Source: Stenotrophomonas sp. ISL-67 (GTDB taxonomy: Bacteria; Pseudomonadota; Gammaproteobacteria; Xanthomonadales; Xanthomonadaceae). Taken from it: a DNA stretch of 64,000 nucleotides. The DNA lies in assembly GCF_018612915.1 (NCBI RefSeq), contig NZ_JAGGRL010000006.1, forward strand, positions 1 through 64,000. Reading direction: 5' to 3'. Below the pieces are notes generated by a model, which was not told where the DNA came from, searched no databases, and saw nothing but the letters and a program-made list of their open reading frames with translations. This document shows positions 19,275 to 28,427 of this stretch, piece after piece. Position numbers and translations under genes: made by a program. Positions within the stretch are counted from its first letter, which is position 1. Each line of letters opens with the position of its first letter.

Positions 19275-19748
19275 TCAGCGCACCCCGGTATGGCCGAATC
19301 CACCCGTTCCCCTGGCGCTGTCAGTGAAAGTATCCACTACCTGCAGGCCGACGCGTGCAATCGGCAGCACAACCAGCTGCGCAATACGGTCACCCGGTTG
19401 CAGCGTGAAGGCTTCGCGGCCGCGGTTCCAGGCGCTGATCAGCAGCGGGCCCTGGTAGTCGGCATCGATCAGGCCGGTCCCGTTGCCCAGCACGATGCCG
19501 TGGCGATGGCCCAGCCCCGAGCGCGGCAGGACCACCGCGCACAGGTTCGGGTCGGCGATGTGGATGGCGATGCCGCTGGGAATCAGCGCCGTATCCCCAG
19601 GCTGCAGGGTGAGCTCGGTTTCCAGCGCGGCGCGCAGGTCCAGGCCGGCGCTGGCTTCGGTAGCGTAGGCCGGCAGGGGCCAGGTATCGCCGAAGCGGGG
19701 ATCGAGCAGCTTCACCTGCAGCGACTGCAGGGACGGGGCGTGGGTCAT
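19275..19748 (-). CDS. dut: deoxyuridine 5'-triphosphate nucleotidohydrolase
   Basis: Trimeric dUTPase that converts dUTP to dUMP, keeping uracil out of DNA and supplying dTMP synthesis. The motifs are seen in order: [28 protein letters not shown] and the C-terminal [10 protein letters not shown] that closes the active site. The ATG at 19748 gives 157 residues, the usual size, and overlaps the coaBC stop as ATGA. The frame upstream to 19838 is a shadow of coaBC. Confidence 0.96.
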   Translation of the reverse strand: MTHAPSLQSLQVKLLDPRFGDTWPLPAYATEASAGLDLRAALETELTLQPGDTALIPSGIAIHIADPNLCAVVLPRSGLGHRHGIVLGNGTGLIDADYQGPLLISAWNRGREAFTLQPGDRIAQLVVLPIARVGLQVVDTFTDSARGTGGFGHTGVR

Positions 19749-21001
19749 GCGTGCAACCTCTGGGCAATCAGGGACAACAGTTGTTCGGCCAGCAGCGCCT
19801 TGGTGGTGCCGGGGAACACCTGCTCCCCCCCCTGCCAATACGCGGTAGCGGCGTTCTCATCGCTTTCGAAGCCACCGTTGGTGATGCCCACCTGGTTGGC
19901 GATCACCAGGTCCAAACGTTTGTCGACCAGTTTGCCGCGCGCGTACTTCTCCACGTCGTGGGTTTCGGCGGCAAAGCCGACCACCAGTTTCAGGGCGTTG
20001 GTCTGCTGGGCCACTTCGGCCAGGATGTCCGGGGTACGCACCAGCTCCAGCGTGAGGGTCTGGGTGCCGGCGGTCTTCTTCAGCTTCTGCGGGGCGATCT
20101 GGCGCGGGGTGTAATCGGACACCGCAGCGGCACCTATATAGATGTCGGCCGGCAGCGCATCGAGCACGGCGCCGCGCATCTGCGCGGCAGAGCGTACGTC
20201 GACCCGCTGCACCCCGGCCGGGGTGGCCAGGTGCACGGGGCCACTGACCAGCACCACCTGCGCGCCCAGGCGCACGGCGGCGGCGGCCAGCGCATAGCCC
20301 ATCTTGCCGCTGCTGCGGTTGCCCACATAGCGCACCGGGTCCAGGTCTTCGTAGGTGGGGCCGGCGCTGATGAGCACGCGCAGGCCCTGCAGTTCCTGGG
20401 GGACAGCCTGGGCCGCGGCCGGGGACTGCAGCGCGGCCAGCGCCGCCACGATGGCGTGCGGCTCGCTCAGCCGGCCCGGGCCGGATTCACCTTCGGCCAG
20501 CGGGCCGTCTTCCGGGCCGATCACCTGCGCACCGCGCTCGCGCAGCAGGCTGATGTTGGCCTGGGTGGCGGGGTGCAGCCACATGCGGTGGTTCATCGCC
20601 GGGCACACGGTCAGCGGCGCGGTGGTGGCCAGGCACAGGGTGGTGACCAGGTCGTCGGCATGGCCGTTGGCGAGGCGTGCCAGCAGATCGGCCGTGGCCG
20701 GGGCGACGACGATGCGATCGGCCCAGCGCGCCAGCTCGATATGGCCCATGGCCTGTTCGGCCGCGCTGTCCCACAGGGTAGTGCGGGTAGGCTGGCCGGA
20801 CAGGGCCTGGAAGCTCAGCGGGGTGACGAACTGCTGGGCCCCGGCGGTCATGGCGACCTGCACCTGGGCCCCGGCGTCACGCAGGCGGCGCACCAGTTCC
20901 AGCGACTTGTAGGCCGCGATGCCGCCACCCACGCACAACAACAGCTTCTGGCCTGCCAGCGGGCGCGCCTGCGCCGGGGAAGCCTGGGGGGAGTCAGCCA
21001 C
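19745..21001 (-). CDS. coaBC: bifunctional phosphopantothenoylcysteine decarboxylase/synthetase
   Basis: Performs two steps of coenzyme A synthesis: ligation of cysteine to 4'-phosphopantothenate and decarboxylation to 4'-phosphopantetheine. The N-terminal flavoprotein (CoaC) domain starts with [18 protein letters not shown] and includes the catalytic His in [10 protein letters not shown] and the PAMNHRMW motif. The C-terminal CoaB domain (from about 210) has [24 protein letters not shown]. At 418 residues it is the usual length. In many gammaproteobacteria radC lies directly upstream on the opposite strand; here about 1.9 kb intervenes. Confidence 0.96.
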   Translation of the reverse strand: MADSPQASPAQARPLAGQKLLLCVGGGIAAYKSLELVRRLRDAGAQVQVAMTAGAQQFVTPLSFQALSGQPTRTTLWDSAAEQAMGHIELARWADRIVVAPATADLLARLANGHADDLVTTLCLATTAPLTVCPAMNHRMWLHPATQANISLLRERGAQVIGPEDGPLAEGESGPGRLSEPHAIVAALAALQSPAAAQAVPQELQGLRVLISAGPTYEDLDPVRYVGNRSSGKMGYALAAAAVRLGAQVVLVSGPVHLATPAGVQRVDVRSAAQMRGAVLDALPADIYIGAAAVSDYTPRQIAPQKLKKTAGTQTLTLELVRTPDILAEVAQQTNALKLVVGFAAETHDVEKYARGKLVDKRLDLVIANQVGITNGGFESDENAATAYWQGGEQVFPGTTKALLAEQLLSLIAQRLHA

Positions 21002-21203
21002 CTGCGAATTTCCTGTCGAACCGAGGCGATTAGCTTACCCGATGGGGGTTACGGGCCTCATGCGCCCGGGGAATAAGGGGAGGTTTTTTCGTCATGAGAG
21101 GGCCTCGCGGGCGCACGCCAGCTTGTTACCGCGGGCTCGCTGGCCCTAGGATCGCCACCAGCCAATGCTGCGGCCTGGCACGCCACCTATCGCGGATCGC
21201 ACT

Positions 21204-21521
21204 GTGCCGGACCTTTATCTTTTCACTGTGGCCGATGTCCTCAAGATTCCCGGGCTCGCGCGCCACGTGCTGCTGCCGGGCATCCCGGCCACGGACGAGA
21301 TGCCAGACATCCTGGTGGGCGCGCCCTTGGTCATCGTTACACCCGCACAGACGCGCGTGGAAACTGTCCTCGCGTCCTATGCGTTGATCCGGATGCAGCC
21401 GAAGCCGGAGCCCTTATCGCTCCCCATTACCGTGCCGTACCCCCTGACGCTTGCCCGTATCCCGCCGGGGAGCAGGGTCTACCTTGTTGATCCGCAAGAG
21501 GGCGAAGTATTGGACCACTGA
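21204..21521 (+). CDS. small protein, possibly EF-Tu domain-2-like beta barrel
   Basis: I do not recognise this gene with confidence. The 105 residues are rich in beta-forming residues: FTVADVLKIPG, then VLLPGIP, VGAPLVIVTP, and IPPGSRVYLVDP near the end. This layout (start strand, gated turn, VGD-like turn, basic-polar exit) resembles the second domain of EF-Tu-like GTPases, which also occurs as a small stand-alone protein. No GTPase motifs are present. I use the GTG at 21204; the open frame begins with an ATG at 21165, with a poorer site. It is the first gene of the coaBC-radC island. Confidence 0.45.
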   Translation: MPDLYLFTVADVLKIPGLARHVLLPGIPATDEMPDILVGAPLVIVTPAQTRVETVLASYALIRMQPKPEPLSLPITVPYPLTLARIPPGSRVYLVDPQEGEVLDH

Positions 21522-21604
21522 TCCAAAGCGTGTGCTTGACACTTTGCCCAGTGCTTGGCCGAGCGCGGTTGTTAGCATGGGCCGCAGTAGATCAAGGATC
21601 GTGA

Positions 21605-21814
21605 ATTGCCTGTGGCCACCTCGTCTTCCCCGCCGCAACCATCGGCGGCGTTGCAGGCGCTATCGGTGGCGGTGTGACGGGCGCTATGACGGGCGCGTTC
21701 TTTGGAGGCATTGGCGCTGGTCCCTGAGCCTTGGCTGGCGCCGGGATCGGTGGGATCGGCGGGGCAGTGACTGGCGCAGTCACATCCATAATGGTTCAGT
21801 ACATGGCCAACTAA
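21605..21814 (+). pseudogene. decayed glycine-zipper peptide gene, perhaps a former bacteriocin
   Basis: Reading from 21605 gives a Gly/Ala-rich stretch with GGVAGAIGGGVTGAMTGAFFGG, interrupted by an in-frame TGA at 21725 and resuming with AGIGGIGGAVTGAVTS to a TAA at 21812. A TGA at 21602 closes the frame upstream and no start codon precedes it. Glycine-zipper peptides of this look are typical of class II bacteriocins and microcins. The leader with a double-glycine site is not recoverable, so this is probably a remnant. A sequencing error is also possible. Confidence 0.4.
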
Positions 21815-21841
21815 GAGGCGACTGCCCAGGCCATTTTTGTT

Positions 21842-21868
21842 CGCGCAGGATCTGCCTGATCCTGCGCG
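21842..21868. terminator. 11-bp hairpin after the glycine-rich remnant
   Basis: CGCGCAGGATC and its exact complement surround a TGCCT loop. It lies 28 bases past the TAA of the remnant, where a terminator is expected, but no T-run follows on the plus strand. Confidence 0.35.
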
Positions 21869-21986
21869 ATTCCCGAGCGCCTTCAATGATTTCCTTGGGG
21901 ATTTTTTTGCAACGCGGGTTCAGCCTTAGTGGATATTCTCGTTCTACCAGGGATCATTCCTAGATCAACTTGAAATGGAGATGTTC

Positions 21987-22145
21987 ATGAGCAGACAGAC
22001 TGTTGCACTAATGGCAAGCGCCCTTCTTGGCATCACCTGTGCGGCGATTGCAGCCGTGCTTGGTGCTTCCATCCAATTATCGCTCCCCATTTTCGTGGGA
22101 TGTCTGGCTGGCGGCATGGGTGTCGCATACATGAAGAAGGGCTGA
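21987..22145 (+). CDS. 52-residue hydrophobic peptide, unknown
   Basis: Too short to call by homology. ATG at 21987 has GGAG six bases upstream, and an in-frame ATG lies at 21981. The 52 residues contain two hydrophobic segments (about 5-27 and 30-48) separated by a short polar turn, ending MKKG. Size and topology would suit an immunity protein for the neighbouring glycine-rich peptide, or a small membrane stress protein. This is inference from position only. Local GC is clearly lower than in flanking genes. Confidence 0.5.
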   Translation: MSRQTVALMASALLGITCAAIAAVLGASIQLSLPIFVGCLAGGMGVAYMKKG

Positions 22146-22337
22146 TCGCCGCAACGAGGGAATTATTTAACTGAGTTCCTGCTGTCGCTGACAACACCCA
22201 TCACAACGTTAGTTGCGACATAGGATGATATTTGGCGATAGATAGCTTTGAAACTGGAACACGGTCTTCAATTCTGGTCGCCGTCATCCTCATAGAATTC
22301 GCGCTCTGACGCGTGCAGCGTTGAGATGGAGCGTGAG

Positions 22338-22748
22338 ATGGAGACAGCAAAGACCAAGTGGCTTGCCTATACCGTCCTGGTCGGCCTGATCCCGATCTTC
22401 TCGAGATTCCTCATCTGGCTGGTAACCAAGGAAGGCACCATCGAGCCCTTCGCGCCGCAGGACTTAATTGCCTTTGGACTCGTGCTTCATATCTCCAACA
22501 TCAACGAAATTGAGCACCTGGTCAGCGCAGACAGGTCCTGGAAGACGGCGCAGAACGGCGTGTCGGCCTTCTTCATCGCTGTTCATGGCGTTCTTTTCTG
22601 CCTGACGCTGGCTGGCGGCGACGCGGTCGATCGGCAATCCATCATGACGTGCGTTGGAATCATCGCCCTGGTGTCGCTCTACATCAGCTACTGCTTGTTT
22701 ACGCGCATATCAACATTCCACTCGCCTGATCAGGAGCGGCATTCATGA
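22338..22748 (+). CDS. polytopic membrane protein of unknown function
   Basis: A 136-residue protein with three or four membrane segments: about 8-30, possibly 45-60, 80-100 and 106-128. The polar loop NINEIEHLVSADRSWKTAQ lies between them. I start at the ATG at 22338, which has GGAG six bases upstream; the frame also has an ATG at 22326. It overlaps the next gene as ATGA, so the two are translationally coupled. I cannot assign a family. Base composition is lower in GC than the neighbouring housekeeping genes, which suggests transfer. Confidence 0.6.
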   Translation: METAKTKWLAYTVLVGLIPIFSRFLIWLVTKEGTIEPFAPQDLIAFGLVLHISNINEIEHLVSADRSWKTAQNGVSAFFIAVHGVLFCLTLAGGDAVDRQSIMTCVGIIALVSLYISYCLFTRISTFHSPDQERHS

Positions 22749-22876
22749 CAACTGTCCTTATCGGGGCGACCGTATTGATCGCCCTCTTCGGCCTTGGCTT
22801 TGGGATTTGGACGCTGCGACAGACGCATGGCGAAGTCGAGCAGCAACCGAATGGTAGTGACGACCAGCTCCGATGA
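22745..22876 (+). CDS. 43-residue single-pass membrane peptide
   Basis: Starts with ATGA overlap of the preceding membrane-protein gene. The peptide has one membrane helix (about residues 4-24) followed by a short polar, acidic tail (GEVEQQPNGSDDQLR). The close coupling implies that it works with the upstream protein, for example as a small accessory subunit. Function unknown. Confidence 0.55.
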   Translation: MTTVLIGATVLIALFGLGFGIWTLRQTHGEVEQQPNGSDDQLR

Positions 22877-22943
22877 GCGCCCTACGCGACGACGCGGCAG
22901 TTCCCTATCGCTGGTTAGCGGGATCTGGGCCGACACTACCTGC

Positions 22944-23642
22944 ATGGCAATCAAACACTGGCCCGAGGGCGATCGTCCTCGCGAGAAGCTGCTGACGCGC
23001 GGCCCAGAGGCGCTGACCGACTCGGAACTACTCGCGTTGTTCATCGGCAGCGGCAGCGGCGGGCTGGATGCCGTACAGAGCGCCAGACGGCTGCTCGACG
23101 ACCATGGTCCATTGCGAAAACTTCTTGATCTGGACGCAGCAACGCTCATCAAGCTGCCGGGCTTGGGCCCCGCGCGTGCCTGCAAGCTGGTGGCCGCACT
23201 GGAACTGGCCAGTCGCCACCTGCTGGCCGACCTTGAGCGCGGCGACAGCGTGTGTGACCCCGGTTCGGCCGGGCGCTACTTCAAGTTGCGGCTGCGCTCA
23301 CGGCCCCGGGAGGTGTTCGCAGCGTTGTTCATGGACACCCGGAACCGGACGTTGGCCTACGAGGAGCTTTTCACCGGCACCATCGATGCTGCAGCCGTCT
23401 ATCCCCGGGAGGTCGTCCGGCGGGCATTGCTGCACAACGCGGCGGCGGTCATCGTCAGCTACAACCACCCTTCCGGCCGGGCCGAGCCCTCCCAGGCCGA
23501 CCGCGAGATCACTCACCAGTTGCAGCAGGCACTTGGGCTGGTGGGCGTCCGACTGGTCGATCACATCGTCGTAGGCGACGGCACTCCAGTCTCCATGGCT
23601 GAGCGTGGCTGGCTCCAGCGCGACCCATCCGCCCGCAGCTGA
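22944..23642 (+). CDS. radC: RadC family protein (JAB/MPN domain)
   Basis: A 232-residue protein with an N-terminal helix-hairpin-helix region (LPGLGPARACKL, about residue 71) and a C-terminal JAB/MPN domain. The metal motif is seen as SYNHPSG followed by an Asp in SQADREIT, so metal binding should be intact. The family was once linked to DNA repair, but its biochemical role is unsettled. I start at the ATG at 22944 with the canonical opening MAIKHWPEGDRPREKLL; the open frame upstream belongs to the island. Confidence 0.93.
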   Translation: MAIKHWPEGDRPREKLLTRGPEALTDSELLALFIGSGSGGLDAVQSARRLLDDHGPLRKLLDLDAATLIKLPGLGPARACKLVAALELASRHLLADLERGDSVCDPGSAGRYFKLRLRSRPREVFAALFMDTRNRTLAYEELFTGTIDAAAVYPREVVRRALLHNAAAVIVSYNHPSGRAEPSQADREITHQLQQALGLVGVRLVDHIVVGDGTPVSMAERGWLQRDPSARS

Positions 23643-23795
23643 ACGGCCCGGTCAGCCAATCCGCCCGGCTCCCAAGGGCTTCAGCCCGGTCCCAGAACCC
23701 GCTTCCCACCCCCGCTGTGCCCCGGTTCAATGGATCGAGGCAGCTTCTGGGCTAAAATTGCCGATTCCGCCGCTCCAGTCTTCAAAGCAGGCCTT

Positions 23796-25484
23796 GTGAA
23801 AAATCTCCTCCGCGCCCTGATCAACCAGGGCATCGAAGCGCTGCGTGCCAACGGCACGCTGCCGGCCGACACCCTGACCCCGGAATTCGTGGTGGAACGC
23901 CCGAAGACCCGTGAACACGGTGATTTCGCCACCAATGCCGCCATGCTGCTGGCCAAGCCGGCGCGCAGCAACCCGCGCGCCCTGGCCCAGGCGCTGCTGG
24001 ATGCCCTGCCCAAGAGCGACGATGTGCAGCGCGTTGAAATTGCCGGCCCTGGCTTCATCAACTTCACGCTGGCCCCCAGCGCCTATCAGCGCGAAGCCAC
24101 CGGCGTGCTCAAGGAAGGCGCCGATTACGGCCACAACCTGAGCGGCAACGGCCGTACCGTGGGCGTGGAATACGTGTCGGCCAACCCGACCGGCCCGCTG
24201 CACGTGGGCCACGGCCGCGCGGCGGCGATCGGCGACAGCCTGGCCCGCCTGCTGGAAGTGAACGGCTGGAACGCCAAGCGCGAGTTCTATTACAACGACG
24301 CCGGCGTGCAGATCGAAAACCTGGCCCTGTCCACCCAGGCCCGCGCCAAGGGCATCAAGCCCGACGACGCCGGCTGGCCGGAAGGCGGCTACCGCGGGGA
24401 TTACATCGAGGACGTGGCCAAGGCTTACCTGGCCGGCGCCACCGTGGAGCTGGAAGGCCATTCGGTGGTGGGCGAGCGCGACCCGGACAACCTGGATGGC
24501 ATCCGCCGCTTCGCGGTGGCCTACCTGCGCAACGAGCAGAACCAGGACCTGGCCGCGTTCGGGGTGGATTTCGACATCTACTTCCTGGAGAGTTCGCTCT
24601 ACAAGGATCGCAAGGTCGAAGAGACCGTGGCCCAGCTCAATGCGGCCGGCCATACCTATGAGGACGGCGGCGCGCTGTGGCTGCGCTCGACCGACTTCGG
24701 TGACGACAAGGACCGCGTGATGCGCAAGTCCGACGGCACCTACACCTATTTCCTGCCGGACGTGGCCTACCACCTGTCCAAGTGGCAGCGCGGCTATGAG
24801 CGCGCCATCACCGAGCTGGGTGCGGACCACCATGGTTCGCTGGCGCGTGTGCGCGCCGGCCTGCAGGCACTGGACGTGGGCATTCCCAAGGGCTGGCCGG
24901 AATACGTGCTGCACCAGATGGTGACGGTGATGCGCGGCGGCGAGGAAGTGAAGCTGTCCAAGCGTGCCGGCAGCTACCTGACCCTGCGCGACCTGATCGA
25001 AGAAGCCGGCCGCGATGCGACCCGCTGGTTCCTGATCGCGCGCAAGCCGGATTCGCAGCTTACCTTCGATATCGACCTGGCCCGCCAGCAGAGCAATGAC
25101 AACCCGGTGTTCTACGTGCAGTATGCGCACGCCCGCGTGTGCAGCCTGCTGCGCCAGGCACAGGAGAAGGGGCTGTCGTACACCCCGGCCGAGGGCCTGA
25201 CCGGGCTGTCGACGCTGACCGACGAACCCTCACTGTGGCTGATGGTGGAAATGTCGCGCTTCCCGGAAGTGGTGGAAGCGGCCGGCATTGCGCTGGAACC
25301 GCACCTGGTGGCGCAGTACCTGCGTGAATTGGCGCACGCCTTCCACACGTGGTATCACGGCACGCAGGTGCTGGTGGCTGACGAAGCCGAACGCAATGCC
25401 AAGCTCACACTGGCCTGCGCGGCGCGCCAGGTGCTGGCCAACGGTCTGAACATCCTGGGCGTTTCCGCCCCGGAAAAAATGTAA
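23796..25484 (+). CDS. argS: arginyl-tRNA synthetase
   Basis: Class I synthetase that charges tRNA-Arg. The Arg-tRNA synthetase N-terminal domain covers residues 1-90. The HIGH motif is HVGH in [14 protein letters not shown] near residue 127, and a KMSK-like KLSKRAG occurs near 389. A DALR anticodon-binding domain forms the C-terminus. The GTG at 23796 gives 562 residues, the size typical of Xanthomonadaceae; the frame reaches back to 23730 but the extra residues are not conserved. The next gene begins 18 bases after the stop. Confidence 0.96.
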   Translation: MKNLLRALINQGIEALRANGTLPADTLTPEFVVERPKTREHGDFATNAAMLLAKPARSNPRALAQALLDALPKSDDVQRVEIAGPGFINFTLAPSAYQREATGVLKEGADYGHNLSGNGRTVGVEYVSANPTGPLHVGHGRAAAIGDSLARLLEVNGWNAKREFYYNDAGVQIENLALSTQARAKGIKPDDAGWPEGGYRGDYIEDVAKAYLAGATVELEGHSVVGERDPDNLDGIRRFAVAYLRNEQNQDLAAFGVDFDIYFLESSLYKDRKVEETVAQLNAAGHTYEDGGALWLRSTDFGDDKDRVMRKSDGTYTYFLPDVAYHLSKWQRGYERAITELGADHHGSLARVRAGLQALDVGIPKGWPEYVLHQMVTVMRGGEEVKLSKRAGSYLTLRDLIEEAGRDATRWFLIARKPDSQLTFDIDLARQQSNDNPVFYVQYAHARVCSLLRQAQEKGLSYTPAEGLTGLSTLTDEPSLWLMVEMSRFPEVVEAAGIALEPHLVAQYLRELAHAFHTWYHGTQVLVADEAERNAKLTLACAARQVLANGLNILGVSAPEKM

Positions 25485-25502
25485 GTAGTGGAGAAGCGGT
25501 AA

Positions 25503-26348
25503 ATGGCAGCACGACGTGGCAAGACCCAGGCCCGACGCAATACCAGCCAAGGCACGCCCGGATGGGTGTGGCTGGTGGCCGGCGTGGCGATTGCCGCCGT
25601 GGTGTTCCTGGCGGCACCGAACCTGTTCAAGAACGATGGCGACGGCTTCCTGCGGGTAGGCCCGCAGCCGGACCCGAACGCGCAGCCCGCCCCGGTCAGC
25701 GACGCCGATACCGACGTGGGCGCTGAGCTGCCCAAGCCGGGCGCGGCCGCCAAGCCTGCTGAACCGGCCAAGCCGGCCACCACGCAGTACGACTTCTACA
25801 CCCTGCTGCCCGGCAAGGAAGTGGAAATGTCCGATGCAGAGCTGGCGGCCAGCGCGCGCGCCGAAGACCAGCGCCGGGCCAGGACCGAAGCGCAGCGCGC
25901 GCAGGCGGCGTTGGAAGGTCGCCCGGTACCGGCAGCGGCTACGGCCGCCCCCCGCACCACTGCACCGGCCCCGTTGCCGGCGCCGGTGGCCGAGCGCCCG
26001 GCAGCTGCTGCACAGCCGAAGCCGGTTGCGGCTGCGGCTGCGGCTGCGGCCGCGCCCAAGTCGGAAGCCACTGCTGCGGCGCCTGCCACGGCGGCAGCTG
26101 AGTCGGCCGCCAGCAACGTGCGTTACATCCTGCAGGCCGGCGCCTTCGGGGCGTCGGGCGATGCCGAAGCCACCAAGGCCAAGCTGGCCATGATCGGCCT
26201 GGCCGCACGCGTGGAATCGGCGCAGATCAACGGCAAGACCGTGTACCGCGTGCGCATGGGCCCGTACGGCACCGCCGGTGAGCTGGCCGAAGCCAAGCAG
26301 AAGCTGGACGGCACCGGGCTGCAGGCGATGGCGATCAAGGCGCAGTAA
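25503..26348 (+). CDS. SPOR domain protein, FtsN/DedD-like
   Basis: A 281-residue bitopic protein: a short basic cytoplasmic tail, a membrane helix (about 21-40), a long Ala/Pro-rich periplasmic linker, and a C-terminal SPOR domain (about 203-280) with VRYILQAGAFGASGDAEATKAKL. SPOR domains bind denuded glycan strands at the septum, so a division-linked role is likely. The argS-SPOR order is common in gammaproteobacteria, where the gene is often called ftsN. A strong terminator follows. Confidence 0.85.
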   Translation: MAARRGKTQARRNTSQGTPGWVWLVAGVAIAAVVFLAAPNLFKNDGDGFLRVGPQPDPNAQPAPVSDADTDVGAELPKPGAAAKPAEPAKPATTQYDFYTLLPGKEVEMSDAELAASARAEDQRRARTEAQRAQAALEGRPVPAAATAAPRTTAPAPLPAPVAERPAAAAQPKPVAAAAAAAAAPKSEATAAAPATAAAESAASNVRYILQAGAFGASGDAEATKAKLAMIGLAARVESAQINGKTVYRVRMGPYGTAGELAEAKQKLDGTGLQAMAIKAQ

Positions 26349-26369
26349 CGCCGCTGCCGGAACCGATGG

Positions 26370-26472
26370 GTAGAGCCGACTGTTGGTCGGCTGCTCCACA
26401 AAAATGCCCCGCAACGCGGGGCATTTTTGTTTGGGTTCGCGCGAAGGGCGGCCGACTAACAGTCGGCGCTAC
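26370..26472. repeat. two facing GTAG-type repeats around a terminator
   Basis: GTAGAGCCGACTGTTGGTCGG starts at 26370; a facing element GCCGACTAACAGTCGGCGCTAC ends at 26472. The terminator at 26400-26430 lies between them. Confidence 0.7.
26400..26430. terminator. bidirectional intrinsic terminator after the SPOR gene
   Basis: A perfect 13-bp stem (AAAAATGCCCCGC) with an AAC loop ends in TTTTTGTTT, with A residues on the other side, so it can act on either strand. Confidence 0.85.
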
Positions 26473-26530
26473 CTGTCGGGTCTACCTCTGCGCTACGTTA
26501 TCGCTCCCATCCCTCAGCACGGAGCAGCGC

Positions 26531-26887
26531 ATGAGCAGTTCGGAAGGCAACGACCGCCGTATCGACAACATCGAATTCAACGTGGGTGACATTGCCCGCA
26601 GCAAGGCGTTCTACGGTGCGGTGTTCGGTTGGACGTTCACCGATTACGGCCCGGGCTACACCGAATTCAACGATGGCCGGCTGCGCGGCGGCTTCACTAC
26701 CGATGGGCCGGTGCGCGCCGGTGGGCCGCTGGTGATTCTGTACGCCGATGACCTGGAAGCCACCCTGGCGCGGGTGGAAGCTGCCGGCGCGGAGATTTCC
26801 ACGCCGGCGTTCGATTTCCCGGGCGGCCGCCGTTTCCATTTCCGCGACCCGGATGGGTACGAGCTAGCCGTGTGGACGGCGGCTTGA
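26531..26887 (+). CDS. VOC (glyoxalase/bleomycin-resistance fold) family protein
   Basis: A 118-residue single-module VOC protein. It opens with IEFNVGDIARSKAFYGAVFGW, the usual first beta-alpha-beta unit, and ends with RRFHFRDPDGYELAVW, the usual second metal-ligand strand. Such short proteins dimerise to form the active site. The substrate cannot be read. The ATG at 26531 has GGAG six bases ahead; the open frame upstream crosses a repeat and is not coding. Confidence 0.85.
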   Translation: MSSSEGNDRRIDNIEFNVGDIARSKAFYGAVFGWTFTDYGPGYTEFNDGRLRGGFTTDGPVRAGGPLVILYADDLEATLARVEAAGAEISTPAFDFPGGRRFHFRDPDGYELAVWTAA

Positions 26888-26894
26888 TCCACCG

Positions 26895-26959
26895 GTAGCG
26901 CCGACCGTTGGTCGGTCGCCGTGGGAGGTTTCCGGGAGCCGGGCAAAGCCCGGCTCTAC
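26895..26959. repeat. pair of GTAG-type repeats between convergent VOC and SDR genes
   Basis: GTAGCGCCGACCGTTGGTCGG starts at 26895, and the facing element GAGCCGGGCAAAGCCCGGC ends with TAC at 26959. Confidence 0.7.
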
Positions 26960-26978
26960 GCGGGTTGGTTACGTGCCG

Positions 26979-27728
26979 TCAGTCGCGCGCGACCTGGAAG
27001 CCGGCGAACGACTGGCTGACCGGCATCACTTCCAGGCGGTTGATGTTCAGGTGCGCCGGCAGGTTGGCCACCCAGAAGATCTGCTCGGCGATGTCGTCGG
27101 CCGTCATCGGGTTGGCGCCGGTGTACAGGGTGTCCGAGGCGGCCTGGTTGCCGTGCGTGCGGACCAGGGTGAACTCGGTTTCGGCCATGCCCGGTTCGAT
27201 GGTGGTCACGCGCACGCCGGTGCCGTGCAGATCCGAACGCAGGCCCAGCGAGAACTGGCTGACGAAGGCCTTGGTGCCACCGTAGGCGTTGCCGCCCGGA
27301 TACGGGTACACCCCGGCCACCGAGCTGATGTTGATGATGGCTCCCTTGCGCGCCACCAGCTGCGGCAGCAGGCGGTGGGTGAGCGTGACCAGCGCGGTGA
27401 CGTTGGTGTCGATCATGGTGCGCCAGTCGTCCAGTGAGGCGCTCTGGGCCGGGGCGGTGCCCTGGGCCAGGCCGGCGTTGTTGACCAGCAGGTCGATGTC
27501 GGCAAACCCGGCCGGCAGTGCGGCCAGCGCCGCTTCCATGGCGGCGGTGTCGCGCACGTCGAATACTGCCGCATGCACGCGCTCAGGGCCGTACGCGTCG
27601 ACCAGCGGCTGCAGCCGTTCGGCGCGGCGCCCGGTGGCGATGACCCGCCAGCCGGCCTGGGCGAAACGATGGACGGCGGCGGCGCCAAAGCCGGAGGTGG
27701 CGCCAGTGATCAGAGCGGTACGGGTCAT
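26979..27728 (-). CDS. ydfG: YdfG-type NADP-dependent short-chain dehydrogenase
   Basis: SDR enzyme similar along its length to E. coli YdfG, which oxidises L-allo-threonine, serine and 3-hydroxy acids. It has the cofactor site TGATSGFG, the NNAG motif, the catalytic Ser in NISSVAG and the YxxxK as YGGTK. The C-terminal phrases LPAHLNINRLEVMPVSQSFAG match the family closely. At 249 residues length is normal. NADP preference is inferred from the basic residues in ATGRRAERL. Confidence 0.88.
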   Translation of the reverse strand: MTRTALITGATSGFGAAAVHRFAQAGWRVIATGRRAERLQPLVDAYGPERVHAAVFDVRDTAAMEAALAALPAGFADIDLLVNNAGLAQGTAPAQSASLDDWRTMIDTNVTALVTLTHRLLPQLVARKGAIINISSVAGVYPYPGGNAYGGTKAFVSQFSLGLRSDLHGTGVRVTTIEPGMAETEFTLVRTHGNQAASDTLYTGANPMTADDIAEQIFWVANLPAHLNINRLEVMPVSQSFAGFQVARD

Positions 27729-27799
27729 CGCGGGTCTCCGTGGGATTCCCGGTTATTTTCGCACCCCGCGCCCGATCGTGCTGGCCCCGTCTGGCGGCT

Positions 27800-28270
27800 T
27801 CAGCGGATACGGAACACACGGGCCTTGGGCAGGTTCTCATCCACCTGCAGGAACCAGCGCCCGGCAATGCCCGGGACCACTACGATGGGCGGGTTGCTGC
27901 GGCGGGTTTTGAGCTTCACTTCGCCCTTGAGCACCTGCCACTGCTGGCCATTGTCCAGGGTGAACACCGTACCGGGCTGCCAGCCATCCACCTGGCCGGT
28001 GACGTTGGCCTCGATCGGGCCGTCGTCCAGGCCGGGGAACATCGGGGACGGGGTGGGCGCGGCCGGGGCAGTGGCCACCGCGGCCGGGACGCGGGCATCG
28101 GCCTCGCGCAGCAGGCGGTTCAGGGCCTGCAGCTGGGCGGGGGTGAGCCCCACCTCAGCCAGTTGCTGCGGGTCGACGCGTTGTTCGATCGCCACATACG
28201 GGGCCTGGGCCGAAGCCGCTGCCGCGAGCCAGACCATGCCCACACCCGCCAGAACCTGCCACCTGCGCAT
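27800..28270 (-). CDS. secreted hypothetical protein
   Basis: A 156-residue protein with a signal peptide likely cut after AQA near residue 23. A short helical region (VDPQQLAEVGLTPAQLQALNRLL) precedes an Ala/Pro-rich linker, and the C-terminal 60 residues form a predicted beta-rich module with FTLDNGQQWQVL. I use the ATG at 28270 in front of MRRWQVLAG; the frame extends to 28318. I do not recognise a function. It stands alone on the minus strand. Confidence 0.7.
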   Translation of the reverse strand: MRRWQVLAGVGMVWLAAAASAQAPYVAIEQRVDPQQLAEVGLTPAQLQALNRLLREADARVPAAVATAPAAPTPSPMFPGLDDGPIEANVTGQVDGWQPGTVFTLDNGQQWQVLKGEVKLKTRRSNPPIVVVPGIAGRWFLQVDENLPKARVFRIR

Positions 28271-28427
28271 TGCCTGCTCCACTGCCTGTTGATGCCTGAG
28301 GAGCGCACTGTGCTTCACTTTCGTGGCAGCCAGATGACAGCCGGATTCAGGGTTTCCGGGCCAGGTGCCCGGGTGGGGGTAAAATGGCCCTCAGCCACGC
28401 AGCCGCGATGGCGGTATTGGACGTCTC

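Noticed and set aside
21451-21963. 170-codon Arg/Trp-rich frame in the island
   Set aside because: Composition is absurd for a protein; it is the wrong frame of the glycine-rich remnant.
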